Shown in pieces: positions 1 through 5,765 of a stretch of 19,561 bases of DNA (within the stretch, counting starts at the first letter, position 1; each line of letters opens with the position of its first letter). The notes under the pieces are model-generated. The model did not search any database and was not told the origin of the DNA. It was given only the letters and a program-made list of their open reading frames with translations. Origin of the DNA: Sideroxydans lithotrophicus (GTDB lineage: Bacteria > Pseudomonadota > Gammaproteobacteria > Burkholderiales > Sulfuriferulaceae); NCBI GenBank assembly GCA_022736605.1, contig DZDB01000022.1, forward strand, positions 1 to 19,561, written 5' to 3'. The translations under genes and the position numbers were made by a program.

Positions 1-1279
1 GGTTGGTGATGGCTTGAGGATTTGATACCTCCTGTTTGCGGAACTCATAGTTGAAGTTGATGCGGGTGGCCTTGTTCATGTAGTACTGCGTGCCAACTGT
101 CCAGGTTTTGAATTCCCGTTCGTTTGCCGCAGCGTTGCTCAAACGGTCGAGCGTGTCATAACGCAGATTGAATTCCCAGTCTTTCAGGAACCGGTATCCC
201 CCCGACAGATACCAGCCATCCGCCTTATTGTTATCGCTCAAGGCAATCGCGTTAACTGGTTGAACAGCCGGTGCGCCCACGTCATTAAATGGAACCTGCG
301 GGCCAACAAAAATCATGCCTTTCCCACGCATGTATTCCCCGGCAAAATGCACGGCTTTTTTCCGATAAGTAAAACCGGTGCCCTCGCGTACGCGGTCATA
401 TTCGCTGCTGCCAAATGTGCGCTTTCCCTGTTGATGCCAAACAAATACGCTCAGGTCGTCGCGTTTTGGACCTTTTCCACCAAAAATGTAAGAGGCCTGC
501 AATCTGCCGGTGAAATCCTTATTGCTGTTGTTGTCACCCAGGTAATTGATGTTGTTGCCATTCGAAATCATCCCGGCATAGCTGTATTCCCAGGCGCCAT
601 GTTGAAACCAGTCATAAATCTGAATACCGATATCCCGAAAGCCGCTCCCGCTCCCGGCTATCTTTGCCGGCTGGATGTCAGCCGTAAAAAAGCCTGACTG
701 AAACGCGCGGCCTGCGCTCGGGCTGGTTGGCCGGACGGTGCGCTCGAGTAGCAGGTTATCGGTCACGCTGGAAAAATACACATAGTCATATGCGGTATGA
801 ACCGGCACCAATGCTTCATTAGCAGTGGGCAGTTTGAACAAACCGACCCGAACACGCGCGCCGGGAATGTAATTAAAAGTCATTGAGGCATCGCTCAAAA
901 CCACACTGTGTTCCCGTGTCAGGATATTTTTACCGGCTTCCAGCAACACAAAGTAGTTGATCCGCTTGTCGACCGGATTCAACGTGCCGCGCAGACCGAG
1001 GCGGGCGCGGTTGAATTGAAAAGTGTCGGTGCTGGTTGAATCCGGCCCCACCAGATTGGGAATCGTATATTGCCCGTTGTAGGGAGCAGCCTGTCCGCCC
1101 AAACCTTTAATCTTGTCCGCGTCGATATAGGTATAAGTCGGCTGCAAGAATCCCCACAGCTTGAAGGTGGGCGCGTTGGGGGGTTCGTTGCCCTGTAATT
1201 GGAGCCAGTTGGCGGCGTGGGCACCCTGGGACAAGCCAAGCACGGCGAGCATGATGAGGGATGGGCTGAATTTTTTCAT
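1..1279 (-). CDS. Outer-membrane beta-barrel porin (OprP/OprO-like), C-terminus beyond window
   Basis: The reverse strand is open from ATG at 1279 to the left edge, giving 426 codons with no stop, so the 3' end is missing. A Sec signal peptide (MKKFSPSLIMLAVLGLSQGA, cleaved after AHA near residue 23) leads into a mature protein rich in alternating aromatic and polar strands. Examples are NRARLGLRGTLNP, INYFVLLEAGKN, ARVRVGLFKLPT and WYLSGGYRF, with regularly spaced Asn/Gly/Asp turns. This is the pattern of 16- to 18-stranded trimeric porins of the phosphate-selective (OprO/OprP) superfamily. The substrate cannot be read from sequence. A good Shine-Dalgarno, GGAGG, lies 7 bases upstream of the ATG. 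The gene starts 51 bases after the DsrE-like gene with no terminator or promoter visible between, so both are probably one operon under the ECF-type promoter at 1835-1860. The exact porin subfamily is uncertain. Confidence 0.88.
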   Translation of the reverse strand, partial: MKKFSPSLIMLAVLGLSQGAHAANWLQLQGNEPPNAPTFKLWGFLQPTYTYIDADKIKGLGGQAAPYNGQYTIPNLVGPDSTSTDTFQFNRARLGLRGTLNPVDKRINYFVLLEAGKNILTREHSVVLSDASMTFNYIPGARVRVGLFKLPTANEALVPVHTAYDYVYFSSVTDNLLLERTVRPTSPSAGRAFQSGFFTADIQPAKIAGSGSGFRDIGIQIYDWFQHGAWEYSYAGMISNGNNINYLGDNNSNKDFTGRLQASYIFGGKGPKRDDLSVFVWHQQGKRTFGSSEYDRVREGTGFTYRKKAVHFAGEYMRGKGMIFVGPQVPFNDVGAPAVQPVNAIALSDNNKADGWYLSGGYRFLKDWEFNLRYDTLDRLSNAAANEREFKTWTVGTQYYMNKATRINFNYEFRKQEVSNPQAITN

Positions 1280-1330
1280 GGTTGTTTCCTCCGGTAAGTG
1301 CTGAAATTGGTATGGTGGCGCGAAAAGGGA

Positions 1331-1774
1331 TCAAGGTTTCAGATAGACGTACCCCTCTTTGGCTTGCAGGCGGGCGACTTCAGCTACGCCAGATGGCACG
1401 ACGGTAGCGGGGTAGGCAACGGCGTCTGCGGTCAGCTTACGGCTCTTGAGAGTGTTGTTGCATACCCTGAATTCCACACCGTCTGCGGCCAGCGTTTGCA
1501 TGGCAACATCGTAGGGATTGCCATTGGCATCCTGGGCATTTTTCAGCATGAAGTCGATGCCTTTACCATGCCCGACTACGACGATTTTGACGCCAGGGCT
1601 GGCTTCCAGATGATTTTTAACATTGCGTAGCAGATTGTCTGCCCGGGTGTTATCGTCAATGTGGTAGACCACTTTTATGTTGTTGGCCGGGGTAGCGGCG
1701 AGCACCGAAGAGGCTGTGCCAAGACCCAGCGTGGCGAGGGTGATGATCAAGATTCCCAACAGTTTTTTTAACAT
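1331..1774 (-). CDS. Secreted DsrE-like (DsrE/F/YchN fold) protein
   Basis: 147 residues. The signal peptide (about residues 1-26, ending SSVLA-A) predicts export to the periplasm. The mature part, about 120 residues, is a single DsrE-like domain. It has a first beta strand (IKVVYHIDD, 33-41), a helix with DNLLRNVKNHL, a second strand (VKIVVVGHGKGIDF, 62-75), then GVEFRVCNNTL carrying the only cysteine (C105), and a closing RLQAKEGYVYLKP. In DsrE-family proteins a cysteine near this place can carry persulfide sulfur, but whether C105 does so is inference. The start has a GGAG Shine-Dalgarno 9 bases upstream. The gene precedes the porin and faces the sigma/anti-sigma pair. Its domain aligns end to end with the C-terminal half of that anti-sigma factor, including the cysteine. 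It is probably controlled by that sigma factor. Confidence 0.9.
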   Translation of the reverse strand: MLKKLLGILIITLATLGLGTASSVLAATPANNIKVVYHIDDNTRADNLLRNVKNHLEASPGVKIVVVGHGKGIDFMLKNAQDANGNPYDVAMQTLAADGVEFRVCNNTLKSRKLTADAVAYPATVVPSGVAEVARLQAKEGYVYLKP

Positions 1775-1834
1775 GCGATGATCTCCAGGATAGTTAAGTG
1801 TTGTAGCGATTTGAACGATCCGCTTGTGAAGAAA

Positions 1835-1860
1835 GACGAATCAGCGCGGATGAATATTCC
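1835..1860 (-). promoter_or_regulatory. ECF-type promoter for the DsrE-like/porin operon
   Basis: Reading the reverse strand, GGAAT (complement of 1856-1860) is followed after exactly 17 bases by CGTC (complement of 1835-1838). This matches the general ECF pattern of a GGAA-type -35 and a CGTC-type -10. The -10 lies about 60 bases before the DsrE-like ATG. The rightward promoter at 1886-1911 has the same two boxes at the same spacing, which is the strongest argument that both are real. No transcript data support it. Confidence 0.7.
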
Positions 1861-1885
1861 ATGACAAGTGAATTATTTTTTTCCG

Positions 1886-1911
1886 GGAATAAAATGACGC
1901 TTTGTTACGTC
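1886..1911 (+). promoter_or_regulatory. ECF-type promoter for the sigma/anti-sigma operon (autoregulation)
   Basis: GGAAT at 1886-1890, 17 bases, then CGTC at 1908-1911. The sixth base of the -35 box (A) is shared with the leftward copy, giving GGAATA-N16-CGTC in both. The -10 is 34 bases before the sigma factor ATG, a normal leader length. ECF sigma factors commonly drive their own operon, so positive autoregulation is the natural reading. Confidence 0.7.
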
Positions 1912-1914
1912 ATT
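1893..1914. repeat. Inverted repeat overlapping the ECF promoter spacer and -10
   Basis: AATGACG at 1893-1899 and CGTCATT at 1908-1914 form a perfect 7-base inverted repeat with an 8-base centre. The right arm contains the CGTC -10 box. It could be an operator for a second regulator, or may simply place a mirror copy of the -10 box. No equivalent repeat overlaps the leftward promoter. Confidence 0.5.
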
Positions 1915-1945
1915 ACAGCAAGACAAATCACATAATCTGTAAATC

Positions 1946-2500
1946 ATGAGCCTTTTATCCCTGATTTCTGGCGAAGCCAGCTTGCGTAGCCAGTTAAAAG
2001 AGCGCCGTGCACGGCTCTATCGCGTTGCCTACTCCTGGTGCCATGACCGAACCCTGGCGGACGACCTTGCACAGGAGGCGCTGGCGCGCGGTTTGGCGCG
2101 GGTTCACCAGCTGCGTGATCCGGCGCAACTGAATAGCTGGTTATTCAAGATTTTGCACAATTGCTGGCGCGATTGTTTTCGTTGCCAGAAAGGCTTTCAG
2201 GATCTCGATGAACTGGAAGACCACCATTACGCCCACGATGAAACGCCCGAACAGCTGCATTCCCGTAGCCAGAAAGTGAATCGGGTGCGAGCGGCCGTGG
2301 CATTGCTGCCGATGGGGCAACGTCAGGTATTGACGCTGGTAGATCTGGAGGAATTCAGTTACAACCAGGTCGCAGATATTCTTGATATTCCGGTTGGAAC
2401 CGTGATGAGCCGCCTGTGTCGAGGTCGGCAAGCGCTTAAAGTGCAATTGATCGAATTGGCGCCTGCTGCGAAATCAGTGGGACTGAGGAGTGTGAAATGA
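1946..2500 (+). CDS. ECF-family RNA polymerase sigma factor
   Basis: 184 residues, the usual size of an ECF sigma factor with only regions 2 and 4. Region 2 spans about 20-85: LYRVAYSWCHDRTLADDLAQ followed by the region 2.4-like SWLFKILHNCWRD. Region 4 spans about 108-165, with LPMGQRQVLTLVDLEEFSYN and the helix-turn-helix IPVGTVMSRLCRGRQAL. It directs RNA polymerase to promoters, presumably including the twin GGAATA-N16-CGTC sites upstream. The stop overlaps the anti-sigma ATG by 4 bases (ATGA, 2497-2500), implying translational coupling and balanced synthesis. The Shine-Dalgarno is weak. An unusual cysteine cluster, H71-x-C73-x3-C77-x2-C80, sits in the promoter-binding region, with further cysteines at 32 and 158. 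I cannot assign a numbered ECF group without a profile search. Confidence 0.95.
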   Translation: MSLLSLISGEASLRSQLKERRARLYRVAYSWCHDRTLADDLAQEALARGLARVHQLRDPAQLNSWLFKILHNCWRDCFRCQKGFQDLDELEDHHYAHDETPEQLHSRSQKVNRVRAAVALLPMGQRQVLTLVDLEEFSYNQVADILDIPVGTVMSRLCRGRQALKVQLIELAPAAKSVGLRSVK

Positions 2501-3225
2501 GCAAGGAAATTTCCCAGGAACAACTGAATGCATTTATCGACGGCGAACTGGATGTGGCTGAAAAGGAGGAGATGTTTGCACGGCTGCAACACGATCCGGC
2601 CGTCAGCCATCAATTGTGCGAACTGCGTGCGGTAAAAGAAATGTTGAGCCACGGCTATGCCGAGCCACCTGCGCCAGTCAAGCGCCACACAGATCGTACT
2701 TTTGGCTGGGGGCATATGCTGGCTGCCAGCCTGTTGTTAATGATCGGTTTGGCATCTGGCTGGTTGGGACGGGATTGGATCAAGCCGACCCTGCCGCTGG
2801 CGTTCGCCCAGAATCAGTCGGCGCACTTCATGCCCGTCAGTCTGACGACGGTGTCGCCTGATGCCAACAAGATCATTCTGCATCTGGATTCGGCCGATCC
2901 GGGCAAATTAAAAACGCTGCTGGACGACGTTGATTATCTGGTACAAGCACGGCGTGCATCGAATCAATCGGTACATGTTGAGGTGATCGCCAACAGCTAC
3001 GGTCTGGATTTGCTGCGCAAAGACGTAACACCTTATGCGGCACGCATTGAGGCCCTCGCGCGTCAACATGCCAACGTCAGCTTTATTGCCTGCGGCCAGA
3101 CCATTCGCCGTCTGGATAAAGAAGGTGTCAGGGTTGAATTGCTGCCAGAAACCAAGGTGGCGCAGACTGCCGTCGGACATATTATTAATCGGCTTCAACA
3201 TGGCTGGACCTATATCAAGGTTTAA
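2497..3225 (+). CDS. Membrane anti-sigma factor with periplasmic DsrE-like sensor domain
   Basis: 242 residues in three parts. Residues 1-50 resemble the anti-sigma domain: SQEQLNAFIDGELDVAEKEE, then HDPAVSHQLCELRAVK where zinc anti-sigma factors have HxxxCxxC. Here the second cysteine is absent, so a classic zinc site is unlikely. Residues about 73-90 (HMLAASLLLMIGLASGWLG) form one membrane segment. Residues about 122-242 are a DsrE-like domain: KIILHLDSADPGKLKTLL, VHVEVIANSYGLDLL, VSFIACGQTIRRL with C199, and a C-terminal RLQHGWTYIKV. This domain matches the secreted DsrE-like protein at 1331-1774 strand by strand, with C199 aligned to C105. The expected role is to hold the sigma factor at the inner membrane and release it when the periplasmic domain senses a signal. 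The domain fusion is read directly; the signal is unknown. Confidence 0.9.
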   Translation: MSKEISQEQLNAFIDGELDVAEKEEMFARLQHDPAVSHQLCELRAVKEMLSHGYAEPPAPVKRHTDRTFGWGHMLAASLLLMIGLASGWLGRDWIKPTLPLAFAQNQSAHFMPVSLTTVSPDANKIILHLDSADPGKLKTLLDDVDYLVQARRASNQSVHVEVIANSYGLDLLRKDVTPYAARIEALARQHANVSFIACGQTIRRLDKEGVRVELLPETKVAQTAVGHIINRLQHGWTYIKV

Positions 3226-3254
3226 GCCCGACCAGCTTAAACAGACTTATTCCC

Positions 3255-3280
3255 GGAACCCGACTATCTTGTAACGTGTC
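3255..3280 (+). promoter_or_regulatory. Possible third ECF-type promoter upstream of gnd-zwf
   Basis: GGAAC (3255-3259) is followed after 17 bases by TGTC (3277-3280). This is the geometry of the two promoters at 1835-1911, with one difference in each box. The distance to the gnd start (about 87 bases) is acceptable. It could place NADPH-producing enzymes under the same sigma factor, but short degenerate boxes arise by chance. Confidence 0.25.
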
Positions 3281-3296
3281 CACCATCAGAATGGTG
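3281..3296. repeat. Short inverted repeat after the anti-sigma gene
   Basis: CACCAT (3281-3286) and ATGGTG (3291-3296) are separated by 4 bases. No T-run follows, so it is a poor intrinsic terminator. It may be a weak RNA hairpin or a protein-binding site. Confidence 0.3.
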
Positions 3297-3329
3297 AAAG
3301 GCGCAGTTATTGCATGATATAAATCATGC
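3294..3329 (+). promoter_or_regulatory. Candidate sigma-70 promoter with overlapping palindromic operator, gnd-zwf
   Basis: GTGAAA (3294-3299) and TATAAA (3318-3323), 18 bases apart, make a plausible sigma-70 promoter. A perfect inverted repeat, GCATGAT-ATAA-ATCATGC (3312-3329), covers the -10 box. This is the expected position of a repressor site. The half-site spacing is reminiscent of FNR/CRP-family boxes, but the half-sites do not match TTGAT or TGTGA exactly. Confidence 0.4.
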
Positions 3330-3366
3330 GTGCGCACCACATTACAATTCAAAGGGGAACTTCATG

Positions 3367-4284
3367 ATGCAAATCGGAATGCTGGGGTTGGGAAAAATGG
3401 GTGCCAACATGGTGCGGCGGCTGGCGCGAGGCGGTGCGCAAGTCCATGCATGGAATCGTAACCACGATGTGGCGACGGCGCTGGCACAGGAACAAAGTGG
3501 CGTCATTGCGCATGAAGAGGTCGCCGACCTGGTCGCAGCTTTGCCTGCGCCGCGTATTGTCTGGCTAATGTTACCTGCGGGTGCGGCCACTGAAACTGCA
3601 CTTCAACGCGTAACGCCGATGTTATCTCCGGGTGATATTGTCGTGAATGGTGCCAATGCGTATTACAAGGATTCACAACGCCACGCGGTAGAGTTAGCCA
3701 CACTTGGATTGCGTTTTATGGATGCGGGCGTGTCTGGCGGAGTGTGGGGATTGCAAAATGGCTACGCGCTGATGGTAGGCGGTAGCGATGACGCGTTGCA
3801 GGTGCTCAAGCCGTTTTATCAAATTCTTGCGCCGGGTGCCGATACCGGCTGGCTGCATTGTGGTGCAGCGGGCAGCGGCCACTTTGTCAAAATGGTGCAT
3901 AACGGCATTGAGTACGGGATGATGCAAGCGCTTGCTGAAGGGCTGGCGCTGATGCAGGGCAAGCAAGACTATGACCTCGACTTGGCCGCCATCAGTGAAA
4001 TGTGGCGGCACGGCAGCGTGGTGCGCTCGTGGCTGCTGGATCTGGCAGCTGATTTTCTCCAACGTGACCAAACGCTGGAAAACATCAAACCGTATGTGGC
4101 TGATTCGGGCGAAGGCCGCTGGACCGTGCTGGAATCGGTCGAGCAGGGCACACCCGCACCAGTCATGTCGATGGCGTTGATGATGCGTTTTGCTTCGCAA
4201 GGACAGGGAGACTACGCGAATAAGCTGCTGGCCATGATGCGTAGCGGCTTTGGTGGTCATGCCGTAAAAGGGGATTTGGCATGA
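3367..4284 (+). CDS. gnd: 6-phosphogluconate dehydrogenase, decarboxylating (short YqeC/GndA type)
   Basis: Converts 6-phosphogluconate to ribulose 5-phosphate and CO2 with NAD(P)H formation, in the cytoplasm. From ATG at 3367 the protein is 305 residues, the length of the short single-domain-type enzymes rather than the roughly 470-residue E. coli type. Visible features are the Rossmann loop GLGKMG (residues 7-12) at the very N-terminus, the substrate loop VSGGVWGLQNGYALMVGG, and the catalytic helix GHFVKMVHNGIEYG with its lysine. AGGGG lies 8-9 bases before 3367. ATG 3364 is a possible alternative adding one residue; an upstream in-frame ATG at 3310 is rejected because it adds non-homologous residues and lacks that Shine-Dalgarno. 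The usual DGGNS segment reads NGANA here. The stop overlaps the zwf start (ATGA), so the two are translationally coupled. Confidence 0.92.
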   Translation: MQIGMLGLGKMGANMVRRLARGGAQVHAWNRNHDVATALAQEQSGVIAHEEVADLVAALPAPRIVWLMLPAGAATETALQRVTPMLSPGDIVVNGANAYYKDSQRHAVELATLGLRFMDAGVSGGVWGLQNGYALMVGGSDDALQVLKPFYQILAPGADTGWLHCGAAGSGHFVKMVHNGIEYGMMQALAEGLALMQGKQDYDLDLAAISEMWRHGSVVRSWLLDLAADFLQRDQTLENIKPYVADSGEGRWTVLESVEQGTPAPVMSMALMMRFASQGQGDYANKLLAMMRSGFGGHAVKGDLA

Positions 4285-5765
4285 GCGCCCAAATCAAGCA
4301 TTCCTGCAATTTTGTCATTTTCGGCGCGACCGGCAATCTTGCCAGCAACAAGCTGATTCCAGCTTTATATCGTCTTGAACAAGCCAAGCGCCTGCCAGAC
4401 AAATTAATTTTCACCGCGTTCGGGCGGCGTGAATGGGATCATGAAATATGGCGCGCGCACATCATGGAATTACTGCATGCCAAACTTGCAGACCCTGGTG
4501 AAGAGGATGTCTGCAAGCGTTTCGTGGCCCGTTTTAATTATCTGCAGGGCGAGTTGGGTGAGGTTGAATCGTATCGTCGTCTCAAGACGGAACTGGACAC
4601 ACAATTGTCCGGCAGTGCTTGTTCCAGTGTCATTTTTTATCTGGCGATCAAGCCCAGCGATTTTTCAGCTGTGATCAAAAATCTGGATGCCTCCGGTTTG
4701 TCTAACCCGCGGGGGCAGCATCGCATCGTGGTCGAAAAACCATTCGGCGAAGACATTGAATCGGCGCAGTATTTGAACGAACTGCTGCATCGTTATTTCG
4801 ACGAACAGCAGATCTTTCGGATTGACCACTTTCTCGGCAAGGAGACCGTGCAAAACCTGCTGGTTTTCCGCTTTGCCAATACGCTGATCGAGCCTTTATG
4901 GAATCGCAATTTCATCGACCATGTACAGATTACAGTGGCCGAATCCATCGGCATTGAAAATCGGGCAGATTATTATGACAAGGCTGGCGCCTTGCGCGAC
5001 ATGCTGCAAAACCATTTGATGCAACTCTTGACAGTGGTGGCGATGGAGCCGCCGCCCGCGCTGGAAGCAGACGCCTTGCGTGACGAAAAGGTCAAGGTAT
5101 TGCGCTCAATACGCCCCATTTCGAAACGCTCGGTACATGCCCACGCATTTCGTGCCCAATACGCGAGCGGTGCGTTAAATGGCGTCGCCGCCGCCGGTTA
5201 TCAAAACGAGCCGGGCGTGGAACCCAATTCGATTACCGAGACGTATGTTGCGGCCAAGTTTTATATCGACAACTGGCGTTGGCGCGGCGTGCCTTTCTAC
5301 TTGCGTACAGGTAAGCGCATGGCAGAACAGACATCGATGATTGCGCTACGGTTCCGTCACCCACCCCAGCAATTATTCCGCGAAACGCCAGTGGAATCGA
5401 TTGACCCCAACTGGATCGTGCTGTCCATTCAGCCGGAAGAAAGCATGAGTATGGAAATCCACGTCAAACAGCCGGGGCTGGACATGGATACGCGAAAAAT
5501 TCAGCTCAATGCCAGTTATCGACGCACCAACGAGGCGCCGCTCGACGCTTATGAGACGCTGCTGCTCGACGTGATTGAAGGGGATCGCACCCTGTTCATT
5601 CGTTTTGACGAAGTGGAATGGGCCTGGCGTGTGGTTGACCCCATCCTCAAATACTGGGCACAGGAACGCGATTTCATACATACCTATCCGGCTGGTAGCT
5701 GGGGGCCTGCTGAATCCAACCGCCTGTTCGATTCTGAAGACCAGGAATGGCGCAACGCCCTGTAA
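4281..5765 (+). CDS. zwf: Glucose-6-phosphate 1-dehydrogenase
   Basis: Oxidises glucose 6-phosphate to 6-phosphogluconolactone, the first step of the oxidative pentose phosphate pathway, yielding NADPH. At 494 residues it has the normal length. The N-terminal dinucleotide fold carries GATGNLA (15-21), then EKPFG (152-156), and the family signature RIDHFLGKE (180-188) with D182, H183 and K187. The C-terminal substrate domain contains FYLRTGKRM, with the substrate-contacting lysine, and the typical ending HTYPAGSWGP. Start choice is supported by AAAGGGG 7 bases upstream and the ATGA overlap with gnd. I see no lactonase (pgl) gene beside it. Confidence 0.97.
   Translation: MSAQIKHSCNFVIFGATGNLASNKLIPALYRLEQAKRLPDKLIFTAFGRREWDHEIWRAHIMELLHAKLADPGEEDVCKRFVARFNYLQGELGEVESYRRLKTELDTQLSGSACSSVIFYLAIKPSDFSAVIKNLDASGLSNPRGQHRIVVEKPFGEDIESAQYLNELLHRYFDEQQIFRIDHFLGKETVQNLLVFRFANTLIEPLWNRNFIDHVQITVAESIGIENRADYYDKAGALRDMLQNHLMQLLTVVAMEPPPALEADALRDEKVKVLRSIRPISKRSVHAHAFRAQYASGALNGVAAAGYQNEPGVEPNSITETYVAAKFYIDNWRWRGVPFYLRTGKRMAEQTSMIALRFRHPPQQLFRETPVESIDPNWIVLSIQPEESMSMEIHVKQPGLDMDTRKIQLNASYRRTNEAPLDAYETLLLDVIEGDRTLFIRFDEVEWAWRVVDPILKYWAQERDFIHTYPAGSWGPAESNRLFDSEDQEWRNAL

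Noticed and set aside
260..697. 145-residue forward open frame
   Set aside because: It lies entirely on the opposite strand of the porin gene, which has a signal peptide, Shine-Dalgarno and beta-barrel pattern. The forward frame has no recognisable domain.
3312..3329. Calling the palindrome an FNR or CRP site
   Set aside because: Half-sites read ATGAT rather than TTGAT or TGTGA, so it is reported only as an unassigned operator.
3310..3366. Upstream start for gnd
   Set aside because: It adds residues not found in the family, includes the palindromic operator and promoter -10, and lacks the AAAGGGG Shine-Dalgarno that precedes 3364/3367.
3694..4260. 188-residue reverse open frame inside gnd
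   Set aside because: A shadow of the well-conserved gnd gene. Its composition (His/Gln-rich, no domain) is typical of antisense frames.
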